This document shows, in pieces, positions 52,811-61,925 of a DNA stretch of 64,000 bases; the stretch's first letter is position 1, and every line of letters starts with the position of its first letter. The notes under the pieces were generated by a model. That model did not search any database and was not told where the DNA came from. It saw only the letters and a program-made list of their open reading frames with translations. Position numbers and translations under genes: made by a program. Source of the stretch: Clavibacter michiganensis (lineage in GTDB: Bacteria; Actinomycetota; Actinomycetes; Actinomycetales; Microbacteriaceae); the NCBI RefSeq assembly GCF_002151125.1, contig NZ_MDJZ01000001.1, positions 1 to 64,000 of the forward strand, read 5' to 3'.

Positions 52811-55102
52811 CTAGAGGCGCTGCAGGGAGGGCTCGACCACGCGGATCCAGAGCCACACGGCGATGCTCACCGCCGCGAAGGCGGCCGAGACGACGAGCGC
52901 CGTGATCCAGACCCCGGCCGGCACGCCGCTCGCGGTCGTCGCGACGGCGGCGAAGGCGAGCGTGAGGACGGCGACGCTGACGACGGCCCAGAGCGGCAGG
53001 GAGCGCAGCAGGAGCGAGCGGCCGAGGACGAGGGACACGGGCGCGAGCGCGAGGGCCGCGGAGCTGAGCGAGGCGAGGGTGACAACGCTGAGCAGCTCGT
53101 TCGCCAGCTGCGGCCACATGGCACCGTCGGCGGGGACCAGGCCGTAGAGGATCCACGCCACGAGGCCGAGCGCCGCGAGCGACCCCGACTGCACGAGCGC
53201 GAGGCGGGCCCGGGACCGGTCGTCGCGGTCGTCGGCGACGAGGCCGAGGACCTGGCCGATGACGATGGGCGGGGCGAGCCCGAACGCCCGGGACACGAGG
53301 ACGGCGGTCGCCGAGAGCACGAGGAGGGCGGGCACGGCGCGCACGCGGGCGGGCCCGGCGCCCACGCGTCCGGCGACCGAGGCGACCGCGACCACGCCGA
53401 CGCCGTTGACGATCGCGAGCCCGACGAGGGCGGCGAGGAAGAGGCGGACGGCGTTGGGGTCGGATCCCACGGGCAGCGACAGCGCGGCCAGCGCGGCGGC
53501 CAGCGCGAGTGCCGCCGCGGCGACGCTCCAGCGGCCGACACGGCCGGGCTCGTGGGCGGGGCGGGATCCGAGGAGCGTCGGCTCGGGCTCCCGGCGCGCG
53601 GGCACGGCGATGGGGGCGGAGTCGAGCCGGCCCGGCACGATGCGCATCTGGCCGGTCGTCGCGGTCGAGTCCGTGAACGCCGCGGCCGCGGCCCGGGTGG
53701 TGAGGGCGCCGGCGTCGCCGCGGGCGACGATCCGCAGCGGCGTCACGTCCGCCGCGGAGCGGTGGCGCCCGCCGAAGCGCGCCACGAGGGCGCCGCGGAG
53801 GAGGAGGGCCGGCAGGGTCACGAGGAGCACCGCGCCGAGGGCGAGGAGGAGGGGGAGCAGGCCGCGTCCGTCGGTGAAGGCGGCGGGCAGCGGCTGGAGC
53901 GAGGTCCCGAAGCGCGTGGGCGCGTTCCAGGTGCCCGGCGCGGCGGCCGCGGGCGCGGATCCGGTCGCGCCGTCGGGGCCGGGCGCGGTGCCGGTCGCCC
54001 CGCCGCCCTCGCCGCCGCCGGATCCGGAGCCGGGCGCGGGAGCCGCCTGCGTGCCCTCGGGCGAGCTGGTGGCCTCGGGGCTGGGGCTCGCGGGCGGCGT
54101 CGTGGCGTCCGGGGTGGGCGAGGCGGCGGGCGTCGCGACCGTGACCCGCACCTCGGGCGCGAGCGTGCTGATGTTGCCGAGCGGATCCGTGACGGTCGCC
54201 GTGATCCCGAGCGGCCCGGGCGGCAGCGTGCCGGTCGCGCACGACCACCGGCCGCCCACGACCTGGGACTGGCAGGCCGCGTCGCCGTAGCCCGAGAGGT
54301 ACGCGCGCACGATGGTGCCGTCCTCGTCGGAGGTGCCGGAGATGGTGATCCCCGTGGCGTCGACCGTGGCGCCGGCCGCGGGGGCCGTGATGACGGCGGC
54401 GCCGGGCGCCGTCGTGTCGAAGCTGCCCGTGCCGCGGCCGACGGCGGGGGTGCCCGTGCTCCACGGCATGCTCTGCGTCGCGGTGACGGGGATGCCGGTC
54501 CCGGACGGGGGCGGCGGGGCGAGCAGGCACGCCCACGTGCTCGAGGCGCCGACGGTGGCGCGGCAGGCGGCGGATCCGGAGCGCGCGTCGACCGTCGCGC
54601 CCGGGAAGCCCGTGCCGCTCACGAGCCCGGTGGTGACGACGGAGAAGCTGTTGACGCCGGGCGCGCGCAGGACGGACGCGGTGGCGGTGGCCTCCTGGCC
54701 GCCCGAGGTGACGCGCACCGGGCTCTGCCCGTCCGGGACGCCCGTCGCGCTCGCGCGCCAGGTCGTGGCGGACGGGAGGGTGACGGCGGCGGGCACGCTC
54801 GCGATGGTGACCTGGACGTCGGCGCCCGCGGGCCGGGTTCCCGTCACGGTGACGGCGCCGTCGGTCGAGAAGGGCGGCGTCTCCACGGTCGGCGCGGCTG
54901 CCGGCGCGCCCGAGGGGACGGGGCTGGGGGTCGGGGTCGGCGTCTGCGTGGCGGCGGAGGCGGCGGCCGTGCCGCCGGCGGTGAGCGCCGCGAGCAGGAG
55001 GAGCACCGAGGCCGTGCGGACGAGCCGCTCGCGGGATCGACGGACGCCGCCCGCTCCACCCCCCGTGGACGGACGATCCTCGTTCCTCGCCAGATGCTGC
55101 AC
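52811..55102 (-). CDS. Large membrane protein with external Ig-like domains
   Basis: The 763-residue protein has a signal helix near residues 30-50. About 300 external residues carry Ig-like beta repeats (VTVTGTRPAGADV and GITISGTSDEDGT are typical), and a Pro-Ser-Thr-Gly stalk follows. A first membrane helix lies near residue 405, a cytoplasmic loop near residues 425-500, and about eight more helices follow. It may be a surface adhesin or a glycan-binding transport protein; no known family is certain. GTG at 55102 is chosen because a TTGACA-N17-CTGAAT promoter ends nine bases before it; a longer reading begins at 55150, upstream of that promoter. Confidence 0.75.
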   Translation of the reverse strand: MQHLARNEDRPSTGGGAGGVRRSRERLVRTASVLLLLAALTAGGTAAASAATQTPTPTPSPVPSGAPAAAPTVETPPFSTDGAVTVTGTRPAGADVQVTIASVPAAVTLPSATTWRASATGVPDGQSPVRVTSGGQEATATASVLRAPGVNSFSVVTTGLVSGTGFPGATVDARSGSAACRATVGASSTWACLLAPPPPSGTGIPVTATQSMPWSTGTPAVGRGTGSFDTTAPGAAVITAPAAGATVDATGITISGTSDEDGTIVRAYLSGYGDAACQSQVVGGRWSCATGTLPPGPLGITATVTDPLGNISTLAPEVRVTVATPAASPTPDATTPPASPSPEATSSPEGTQAAPAPGSGSGGGEGGGATGTAPGPDGATGSAPAAAAPGTWNAPTRFGTSLQPLPAAFTDGRGLLPLLLALGAVLLVTLPALLLRGALVARFGGRHRSAADVTPLRIVARGDAGALTTRAAAAAFTDSTATTGQMRIVPGRLDSAPIAVPARREPEPTLLGSRPAHEPGRVGRWSVAAAALALAAALAALSLPVGSDPNAVRLFLAALVGLAIVNGVGVVAVASVAGRVGAGPARVRAVPALLVLSATAVLVSRAFGLAPPIVIGQVLGLVADDRDDRSRARLALVQSGSLAALGLVAWILYGLVPADGAMWPQLANELLSVVTLASLSSAALALAPVSLVLGRSLLLRSLPLWAVVSVAVLTLAFAAVATTASGVPAGVWITALVVSAAFAAVSIAVWLWIRVVEPSLQRL

Positions 55103-55111
55103 CGTGCGTCC

Positions 55112-55140
55112 ATTCAGACGGGTGCGGCCGGGCGTGTCAA
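55112..55140 (-). promoter_or_regulatory. Sigma-70-type promoter of the Ig-like membrane protein gene
   Basis: On the minus strand, TTGACA (55140-55135) and CTGAAT (55117-55112) are 17 bases apart. This is the best vegetative promoter match I saw. It would give a leader of at most a few bases before GTG 55102. Confidence 0.65.
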
Positions 55141-55229
55141 CCGCACGCACCGACCGTGACGGAAGTGGTACGGGAACCTGGGCGGCGCGTGCCCGCGCCC
55201 GGTGCGCGGGGTGTGCATCGTCGGTGCTC

Positions 55230-55235
55230 GATACT
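55230..55235 (+). promoter_or_regulatory. -10 box, leaderless start of the GH1-like gene
   Basis: GATACT lies seven bases before GTG 55243 and decides that start over an upstream reading at 55156. Confidence 0.45.
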
Positions 55236-55242
55236 GGCTCAC

Positions 55243-56661
55243 GTGACCCCTCGCGACGCCGTCCCCGACCGCCCGACGCCGACCGAGCTGGCGGGCCTCC
55301 TCGTCGGCGGCCCCCGCATCGGGGTCAGCACGAGCGCGACCAAGGTCGAGGGCCGCGCGCACGAGGGCGGCCGCACCGAGTCGGCGTGGGACGCGTTCGC
55401 CCGCCGGCCGGGCTCCGTGGCCGACGGCAGCGACCCGGAGCGCGGCGCCGACCACGTCGCCCGCAGCGCCGAGGACGTCGCGCTCGCGGCCGAGCTGGGC
55501 GTCGACCTCCTCTCCTTCTCCATCTCCTGGTCCCGCATCCAGCCGGAGGCGCGCGGGGGCCTCCGCCGCGAGGGCATCGCGTTCTACGACGAGCTGGTCG
55601 ACGCGCTGCTCGCGGCGGGGATCCGCCCGCGCGCGGCCCTGCACGACCACGACCTGCCCGTCGAGCTGCAGGACCGCGGCGGCTGGCTGCACCGCGACAC
55701 CGCGCTCCGCTTCGGCGACCACGCCTACCTCGCGGCCGAGGCGCTCGCCGACCGCGTGCCCGACTGGGTCACGCTCCGGACGCCCGCCCTCACCACGATG
55801 GCCGGCCACGTCACCGGGACGCACGCCCCCGGATCCCGCCTCGGGCTCGACGCGCTCCCCACCGTCCACCACCAGCTGCTCGCGCACGGCCGCGCGGTGG
55901 AGGCGATCCGCGGCTCGAGCTCCTCCGCCCGCGTCGGCATCGTGAACGCGCACCGCGTGGTCGAGGCCGCCTCCGGGGACGACGACGACCGCGCCGCCGC
56001 GGTCGTGGCGCGCGCCCTGCACCAGGACCTCTTCGCCGACGCGGTGCTCCTCGGCCGCTACCCCGACCTCGCCGGCCCGCACGCGGAGGCGTTCGCGCGG
56101 CTCGGGCGCGTGGATCCCGCGGACCTCCGCTCCATCGGCCAGCAGCTCGACCACTACGGCGTCGCGCTCGCCGACCCGATCCGCGTCGCGGCCGTGCCGC
56201 GCCTGGTCGCCGGATCCGCCGCGATCCCGTTCGCCGAGCTGCCCTGGACCGACCACCCGACCTCCCTCGACGGGCACCCCGTCGCGCCCGACCTCGTGCC
56301 GGTCGTGCTGGCCGACCTCCGCGCGCGCTACGGCGACGCCCTGCCGCCGGTCGTGCTCTCGGGCCTCGACGCCGCCCACCCCGAGCAGGTCGACGACCGC
56401 GACGGCTCCCGCCGGGATCCCGGCAGCGCGCACGCGATCTCCGACCACCTCGTCGAGGCGCTCGCCGCCGTCGCGCCCGGCGGAGCCGCGGAGGGCGTCC
56501 GGCTCGAGGCGGTCGTCGCCGGCAGCCTGCTCGACGGCTTCGAGTGGGAGGCGGGGCACCGGGCGCCGCGCGGACTCGTCCACGTGGATCCCCGGACGCG
56601 CGACCGCACGCCCCGCTCCTCGTACCGCTTCCTCCGCGACACCCTGCGCGAGCGCGGCTGA
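55243..56661 (+). CDS. GH1 (beta-glucosidase) homologue lacking catalytic residues
   Basis: The 472-residue protein aligns by eye with family 1 beta-glucosidases: SFSISWSRIQPEARG near residue 88, LQDRGGWLHRDTALRF near residue 143, VTGTHAPGSRLG near residue 189 and a late SLLDGFEWEAGH near residue 426. The acid/base motif NEP is replaced by RTP (VTLRTPAL), and the nucleophile motif ENG region reads LSGLDAA, so both catalytic glutamates are gone. The substrate-binding His of YHWDLP is also altered (HDHDLP). The frame is intact, so this looks like a selected pseudoenzyme, perhaps sugar-binding. It is divergent from the Ig-like membrane protein gene. Confidence 0.8.
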   Translation: MTPRDAVPDRPTPTELAGLLVGGPRIGVSTSATKVEGRAHEGGRTESAWDAFARRPGSVADGSDPERGADHVARSAEDVALAAELGVDLLSFSISWSRIQPEARGGLRREGIAFYDELVDALLAAGIRPRAALHDHDLPVELQDRGGWLHRDTALRFGDHAYLAAEALADRVPDWVTLRTPALTTMAGHVTGTHAPGSRLGLDALPTVHHQLLAHGRAVEAIRGSSSSARVGIVNAHRVVEAASGDDDDRAAAVVARALHQDLFADAVLLGRYPDLAGPHAEAFARLGRVDPADLRSIGQQLDHYGVALADPIRVAAVPRLVAGSAAIPFAELPWTDHPTSLDGHPVAPDLVPVVLADLRARYGDALPPVVLSGLDAAHPEQVDDRDGSRRDPGSAHAISDHLVEALAAVAPGGAAEGVRLEAVVAGSLLDGFEWEAGHRAPRGLVHVDPRTRDRTPRSSYRFLRDTLRERG

Positions 56662-56741
56662 CCCGGACGCGAGGCCACGCCGACGCCCCCAGAACAGGTG
56701 CGCCGGCCCCGGATCCCCCGGGACCTCCCCAGGCCCGCGCG

Positions 56742-56747
56742 TAGGAT
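56742..56747 (+). promoter_or_regulatory. -10 box, leaderless start of lemA
   Basis: TAGGAT lies seven bases before the lemA ATG with no ribosome site. Confidence 0.55.
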
Positions 56748-56754
56748 CCTGAGC

Positions 56755-57321
56755 ATGGAACTGTGGATCGCGCTCGGAGTCGTCGTGCTCCTGGCAGTGC
56801 TCGTCGGCATCTACCTCTGGGCCACGTACAACGCCCTCGTCACCCTCAACGTCCGCGTGGACGAGGCGTGGAGCGACATCACGGTGCAGCTGAAGCGCCG
56901 CGCGGACCTGCTGCCGACCATCATCGAGTCGGTCAAGGGCTACGCCAGCCACGAGCAGAAGGTGTTCGAGAAGGTGGCCTCCGCGCGCACCGAGACCATC
57001 AGCGCCGCGAGCCCCGCCGAGGCGAGCACCGCGGAGGAGCACCTGCAGGGCGCGATGAAGTCGCTGTTCGCGGTGGCCGAGGCGTACCCGCAGCTGCAGA
57101 CGAGCCAGACCTTCCTGCAGCTCCAGGGCGAGCTGGTCGACACCGAGGACCGGATCCAGGCGTCGCGCCGCTTCTACAACGGCGGCGTCCGGGAGCTCAA
57201 CACCAAGATCACGCACTTCCCGAACACGCTGTTCGTGCGCGGGCTCGGGTTCGGCGAGCGGGACTTCTACGAGGTCTCGAGCCTCGCGTCCATCGCCGAG
57301 CCGCCGCGCGTGCAGTTCTAG
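56755..57321 (+). CDS. lemA: LemA family protein
   Basis: The 188-residue protein has one N-terminal membrane helix (residues about 3-22) and the LemA signature YNALVTLNVRVDEAWSDI near residue 24, then RRADLLPTIIESVKGY and the late ASRRFYNGGVRELN near residue 139. The rest is a helical bundle. LemA proteins are membrane-anchored and of unclear role, often near a TPM-domain or protease gene; neither is here. The start is fixed by a -10 box seven bases away. Confidence 0.93.
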   Translation: MELWIALGVVVLLAVLVGIYLWATYNALVTLNVRVDEAWSDITVQLKRRADLLPTIIESVKGYASHEQKVFEKVASARTETISAASPAEASTAEEHLQGAMKSLFAVAEAYPQLQTSQTFLQLQGELVDTEDRIQASRRFYNGGVRELNTKITHFPNTLFVRGLGFGERDFYEVSSLASIAEPPRVQF

Positions 57322-57331
57322 CGGCCGCGCC

Positions 57332-58576
57332 TCACCCGACGGGATCCGCGGCGACCGCGGGCGCGACGCCCGGCAGGTGCGCCCGCAGCGCCGGCGCGAG
57401 CGTGCCGCGGTCGACGACCCCCACGTCGGCCAACCCCTGCCACGCGGCGGCGCGCTCGAGGAGGGGCGCGATCCGCTCGGCGACCACCGCGGGATCGTGC
57501 CGCCCCTCGATCCACGACGCCTGCACGCGCAGCACCCCCGCCTGCCGGTCGCCCTTGAGGTCGACCCGCGCGACGATCTCGTCGTCGACCAGCACCGGCA
57601 GCACGTAGTAGCCGTGCACGCGCTCGGCCGCCGGCGTGTAGATCTCGATCCGGTAGTGCAGGTCGAACATCCGCAGCGCCCGCTCGCGGAACCACACGAC
57701 CGGGTCGAAGGGGGAGAGCAGCGCCTCCCCGCGGATCCGCCGGGGCAGCCGGGCGTCCCGGTGCAGCCACACGGGCAGCGGCTTCCCGCGGCCCTCCCAG
57801 CCGGCGACCGTGACGGGCAGCACCTCGCCCGCGTCGGCGAGGTCGCGGAGCGCGCGGTCGGTCGCGGCGCGGGACAGGCGGTGGTAGTCGCCGAGGTCGG
57901 CGGCGGTGCCGATCCCGTGCGCGACGGCGGCCCGGCGGACGAGCTCCCGCACCGCGTCCTCCTCGGGCACCTCGCGCGCGAGGACCGCGGCGGGCAGCAC
58001 GTCCTCCGCGAGCCCGTAGACCCGCTCGAAGCCGCGCCGGCCGGCGCTCGCGATCTCCCCCCACGCGAACATCGCCTCGAGCGCGCGCTTCACGTCCGAC
58101 CAGCCCCACCACGGGCCCGTGCGGACGTTCGACTCGTGCTCGATCGCGCTCGCGGGCACCGGTCCCGTGCGGGCGAGCTCGGCCCGGACCTCGGCGATCA
58201 GCGGCGCGTGCTCGAGCGCCCAGGAGCCCGGCCGCGTGCGTCGGGCGCGCTCCGCCTCCATCCGCCAGCCGAAGAGCGGCAGGTCGTCGACGGGGAGAAG
58301 GGCGGCCTGGTGCGCCCAGTACTCCGTGTACGCGCCGCCGCCGCCGAACAGCATGCGGTCGAGCGCGGCCCGGTCGTAGGGCCCGACGCGGGCGAGCATC
58401 GGCAGGTGGTGGCTGCGCTCGAAGACGTTCACCGAGTCGATCTGCAGCAGGCCGAGGCGCCGGATCTCCGCGGCCAGGCGGCGCGTGCCGGCGGCGGCCG
58501 CGGGATGCGGGCGGCCCAGCCCCTGCGCCGCGAGTCCCACGCGGCGGGCGAGGGCGGGGGAGACGGTGTCGGCCAT
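57332..58576 (-). CDS. Winged-helix protein of the YcaQ DNA glycosylase family
   Basis: The 414-residue protein has the HTH_42 family layout. Near residue 44, LGLLQIDSVNVFERSHH carries the QxD catalytic-type motif of YcaQ/AlkX. FGGGGAYTEYWAH lies near residue 77 and RGEALLSPFDPVVWFRERALRMF near residue 282. YcaQ unhooks DNA interstrand crosslinks. Length equals the family's usual 400. TACCGT six bases before the ATG suggests a leaderless mRNA. Convergent with lemA, 10 bp apart. Confidence 0.85.
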   Translation of the reverse strand: MADTVSPALARRVGLAAQGLGRPHPAAAAGTRRLAAEIRRLGLLQIDSVNVFERSHHLPMLARVGPYDRAALDRMLFGGGGAYTEYWAHQAALLPVDDLPLFGWRMEAERARRTRPGSWALEHAPLIAEVRAELARTGPVPASAIEHESNVRTGPWWGWSDVKRALEAMFAWGEIASAGRRGFERVYGLAEDVLPAAVLAREVPEEDAVRELVRRAAVAHGIGTAADLGDYHRLSRAATDRALRDLADAGEVLPVTVAGWEGRGKPLPVWLHRDARLPRRIRGEALLSPFDPVVWFRERALRMFDLHYRIEIYTPAAERVHGYYVLPVLVDDEIVARVDLKGDRQAGVLRVQASWIEGRHDPAVVAERIAPLLERAAAWQGLADVGVVDRGTLAPALRAHLPGVAPAVAADPVG

Positions 58577-58582
58577 GCTGCG

Positions 58583-58588
58583 ACGGTA
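58583..58588 (-). promoter_or_regulatory. -10 box, leaderless start of the YcaQ-like gene
   Basis: TACCGT on the minus strand is six bases before the ATG. Confidence 0.45.
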
Positions 58589-58673
58589 CCCGCGGCCCCC
58601 GACCCACGGCCCGCGGGGGACCGCGCGGGGACGGGGAGCGACGCGGACGACCGGCCGCACGGGAGGCCCGTCC

Positions 58674-58679
58674 TAGACT
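58674..58679 (+). promoter_or_regulatory. -10 box, leaderless start of the AI-2E transporter gene
   Basis: TAGACT lies six bases before the ATG with no ribosome site. Confidence 0.5.
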
Positions 58680-58685
58680 CCCAGC

Positions 58686-59921
58686 ATGATCTTCGGCCAG
58701 CGATCCCGTGCGCGCGCCGCGGCCGCCGCCCGGGCGGACGAGGCCCGCGTCGATCCCGACATCGACACCGTCCAGCCCGTCGCGCGCACCGTCGCCGAGA
58801 CCGTGCCGCCCGGCATGGTCATCGCGGGCGCGTGGGCGTGGCGGCTCCTCGTCGTCCTCGGCGTGCTCGGGGCCGTGGCGTGGCTCGTGATCCAGCTGGA
58901 GTACGTGGTCATCCCGCTGTTCCTCGCCATCGTGCTCGCGGCGCTCCTCGTCCCCATCTCGAACTGGATGCAGCGCCACCACGTGCCCAAGTGGCTGGCC
59001 GTCGCGATCGCCGAGATCGGCGTCATCGTCGCGGTCGCCGCGCTCGTCTACCTCGTGACGACGCAGATCATCGGCCAGTACGACTCCATCCGCGCCCAGT
59101 CCCTGACGCGCTACGCCGACGTGCGCGGCTTCCTCATCGACGGGCCGCTGCAGCTGTCCGAGCAGCAGCTCAACGACGCGTACGCCCAGGCGGTCGACGC
59201 CGTGCAGCGGGACGCGGGCGCGCTCCTCAGCGGCGCGCTCTCGGTCACGTCGTCGCTCGGCCACGTGCTCACGGGCGTGCTGCTGGTGCTCTTCTCGACC
59301 CTGTTCATCCTCATCGACGGCGCGGGCATGTGGCGCTGGGTCGTGCGGCTGTTCCCGCGGCTCGCGCGGCCCGCGGTGGACGGCGCGGGCAAGGCGGGCT
59401 GGACCACGCTGCAGAACTTCGTGAAGGTGCAGGTGCTCGTCGCGCTGATCGACGCGGTCGGCATCGCCGGCGGCGCGGCGATCATCGGCGTGCCCCTCGC
59501 GATCCCCATCGGCGTGCTCGTGTTCCTCGGCTCGTTCATCCCCATCGTCGGGGCGGTCGTCACGGGCACGCTCGCCGTGTTCGTCGCCCTCGTCTACAAC
59601 GGGCTGACGCAGGCGCTCATCATGGTCGTGATCGTGCTGGCCGTGCAGCAGATCGAGGGGCACATCCTCCAGCCGCTCATCATGGGATCCGTCGTCAAGG
59701 TCCACCCGCTCGCCGTCGTGCTCTCCGTCGCCGCGGGCGGCATGGTCGGCGGCATCGCCGGCACGTTCTTCGCCGTCCCGCTCGTCGCGACGCTCAACTC
59801 CATGGTCAAGCACGTCGCCAGCGGGGCGTGGCGGGGCAACCCCGAGCCGCCGCCTCCCGCGGTCCCCGCCGACGCCTCGCACGCCACCCGCCGTCCCCGC
59901 CCCAGGAAGCGCACCCCATGA
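58686..59921 (+). CDS. AI-2E family transporter
   Basis: The 411-residue protein has about eight membrane spans, with a soluble helical region near residues 125-190 and the family signature GSFIPIVGAVVTGTLAVFVAL near residue 281. QQIEGHILQPLIMG near residue 323 is diagnostic. Members move small hydrophobic or signalling molecules or ions by an unclear mechanism. Its stop overlaps the ATG of ilvA, so it is probably co-transcribed with it. Confidence 0.9.
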   Translation: MIFGQRSRARAAAAARADEARVDPDIDTVQPVARTVAETVPPGMVIAGAWAWRLLVVLGVLGAVAWLVIQLEYVVIPLFLAIVLAALLVPISNWMQRHHVPKWLAVAIAEIGVIVAVAALVYLVTTQIIGQYDSIRAQSLTRYADVRGFLIDGPLQLSEQQLNDAYAQAVDAVQRDAGALLSGALSVTSSLGHVLTGVLLVLFSTLFILIDGAGMWRWVVRLFPRLARPAVDGAGKAGWTTLQNFVKVQVLVALIDAVGIAGGAAIIGVPLAIPIGVLVFLGSFIPIVGAVVTGTLAVFVALVYNGLTQALIMVVIVLAVQQIEGHILQPLIMGSVVKVHPLAVVLSVAAGGMVGGIAGTFFAVPLVATLNSMVKHVASGAWRGNPEPPPPAVPADASHATRRPRPRKRTP

Positions 59922-61306
59922 CCGACGCCGCCACCGCATCCGCCGCCGCCGCGACCCCCGCCGAGTCGGCCGCCGCCGCCCCGCACGCCGACCCGCCGCA
60001 CCTGCGCGCCGTCGGCGACGAGCTCGACCCGTCGCAGCTGGGGGAGGACGCCGCGGCGCTCGCGGGGGAGCTGCCCCGCGGATCCGCGCCCACGCTCGAG
60101 CGCATCGAGGCCGCGCGCGAGGTCGTCAGCCGCGTCGCCGACGTGACGCCGATGGAGTCCTCGCGCTTCCTCGCGGAGATCCTCGGCAGCCCGGTGCACC
60201 TCAAGTGCGAGAACCTCCAGCGCACCGGCTCGTACAAGATCCGCGGCGCCTACAACCGCATCTCGCGGCTCACCGACGAGGAGAAGGCGCGCGGCGTCGT
60301 GGCCGCCTCGGCCGGCAACCACGCGCAGGGCGTCGCGTTCGCGGCCCGCGAGCTCGGGATCCGCGCCACGATCTTCATGCCGGTCGGGGTCGCGCTGCCG
60401 AAGCTCCAGGCCACCCGCCAGTACGGCGCCGAGGTCATCCTCCGCGGGCACACGGTCGCCGAGCCGCTGCTGGCCGCGGCCGAGTTCGCGGCGCAGACCG
60501 GCGCCGTGCTCATCCCGCCCTTCGACCACGAGGACGTGATCACGGGCCAGGCCACGCTCGGCCTCGAGATCCTCGACCAGACGCCCGACGTCGAGACGGT
60601 CGTCGTCCCCATCGGCGGCGGCGGGCTCATCTCCGGGGTCGCCACCGCCCTCAAGCTGCGCGCCGCCGAGGAGGGCCGCACGATCCGCGTCGTCGGCGTG
60701 CAGGCGCGCAACGCCGCCGCGTACCCGCCGTCCCTCGCCGCGGGCCGGGCGACCGAGATCGAGATCACGCCGACGATCGCCGACGGCATCGCGGTCGCGA
60801 AGCCCGGCCTGCTGAACTTCGACATCATCCGCGAGAGCGTCGACGAGGTCGTCACGGTCGAGGACGACGACACCGCCCGAGCCCTGCTGCTCCTGCTCGA
60901 GCGCGCCAAGCTCGTGGTCGAGCCCGCGGGCGCGGTCGGCGTCGCGGCGATCCTCGCGGGGCTCGTGAAGGACGCGGGCCGCACGGTCGTGATCCTCTCC
61001 GGCGGCAACATCGACCCGCTCATGATGGAGCGCGTCATCAGCCGCGGCCTCGCCGCGAGCGACCGCTACGTGAAGCTGCGGATCATGCTGCCCGACCGCC
61101 CGGGCCAGCTCGCCCGCACCTCGCAGATCATCTCCGAGGCGAACGCGAACGTCGTCGAGGTGCTGCACACGCGGCACGGCCGCGGCCTGCAGATCAGCGA
61201 GGTCGAGCTCGAGGTGAGCGTCGAGACGCGCGGACCCGAGCACACGGGCGAGGTCGTCGAGCGGCTGCGCGAGGCGGGCTACGACCCGCGTCTCCAGCGC
61301 GACTGA
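59918..61306 (+). CDS. ilvA: Threonine ammonia-lyase
   Basis: The 462-residue PLP enzyme has RTGSYKIRGAYNRI near residue 104 with the PLP lysine, AASAGNHAQGVAFAA near residue 129, the phosphate-binding glycine loop IGGGGLISG near residue 231 and a C-terminal ACT domain (KLRIMLPDRPGQLARTS near residue 387). It deaminates threonine to 2-oxobutanoate for isoleucine. A single ACT domain is typical of the shorter form. The N-terminal 65 residues are Ala-Asp-rich and not part of the fold. It starts inside the transporter stop. Confidence 0.95.
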   Translation: MTDAATASAAAATPAESAAAAPHADPPHLRAVGDELDPSQLGEDAAALAGELPRGSAPTLERIEAAREVVSRVADVTPMESSRFLAEILGSPVHLKCENLQRTGSYKIRGAYNRISRLTDEEKARGVVAASAGNHAQGVAFAARELGIRATIFMPVGVALPKLQATRQYGAEVILRGHTVAEPLLAAAEFAAQTGAVLIPPFDHEDVITGQATLGLEILDQTPDVETVVVPIGGGGLISGVATALKLRAAEEGRTIRVVGVQARNAAAYPPSLAAGRATEIEITPTIADGIAVAKPGLLNFDIIRESVDEVVTVEDDDTARALLLLLERAKLVVEPAGAVGVAAILAGLVKDAGRTVVILSGGNIDPLMMERVISRGLAASDRYVKLRIMLPDRPGQLARTSQIISEANANVVEVLHTRHGRGLQISEVELEVSVETRGPEHTGEVVERLREAGYDPRLQRD

Positions 61307-61323
61307 CGCCTCCCGGGACGAGA

Positions 61324-61359
61324 AGAGGGGACGCGGACCATGCGGTCCGCGTCCCCTCT
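61324..61359 (+). terminator. Bidirectional terminator between ilvA and greA
   Basis: A 16-bp perfect stem with a four-base loop (ATGC) lies between the convergent genes, followed on the plus strand by CGTCGTG. Confidence 0.8.
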
Positions 61360-61376
61360 CGTCGTGATGGGCGGCG

Positions 61377-61865
61377 CTACGGCGTGTAGTTCTCCACGGC
61401 CTGGATCTCCACGGGGATCTCGCGGCCGTTCGGGGCGGTGTACGCGCCCTTCTGCCCGACCTCCCAGCCGATGATGGCCGCGCCGAGCGGCGACTGCTCG
61501 CTGTAGACGTCGAGCTCGCTGTCGCCCGCGATCTCGCGGTTGCCGAGCAGGAACTTGGTCTCGTCGCCGGCGATGAGCGCGGTGACGACCGTGCCGGGCT
61601 CCACGACGCCGTGGCTCTCGGGGGCGTCGCCGACCTCGGCGGTGCGCAGCAGCTGCGTCAGCTGGCGGATGCGGGCCTCGATCTTGCCCTGCTCCTCCTT
61701 GGCGGCGTGGTAGCCGCCGTTCTCCTTGAGGTCGCCCTCCTCGCGGGCGATCTCGATCTTCTTCGCGATCTCCTCGCGGCCCTGCACGCTGAGGGTGTCG
61801 AGCTCCCTGCTGAGGCGGTCGAACGCCTCCTGGGTCAGCCAGGTGACTGCCTGCTCCTGCGCCAC
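61377..61865 (-). CDS. greA: Transcription elongation factor GreA
   Basis: The 162-residue protein has the N-terminal coiled coil with REGREEIAKKIEIAREEGDLKEN pattern elements (residues about 27-50, key acidic tip DLKENGGYHAAKEEQ) and the C-terminal FKBP-like domain. GreA rescues backtracked RNA polymerase by stimulating transcript cleavage; the acidic tip residues are present. AAGGAG lies before the GTG. DUF4307 is upstream on the same strand, as in many actinobacteria. Confidence 0.96.
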   Translation of the reverse strand: MAQEQAVTWLTQEAFDRLSRELDTLSVQGREEIAKKIEIAREEGDLKENGGYHAAKEEQGKIEARIRQLTQLLRTAEVGDAPESHGVVEPGTVVTALIAGDETKFLLGNREIAGDSELDVYSEQSPLGAAIIGWEVGQKGAYTAPNGREIPVEIQAVENYTP

Positions 61866-61925
61866 GATGGACTCCTTGCACTCGCACGGACGCCCCGACG
61901 GATCCGTCAGGGCGAATCACCGAGT

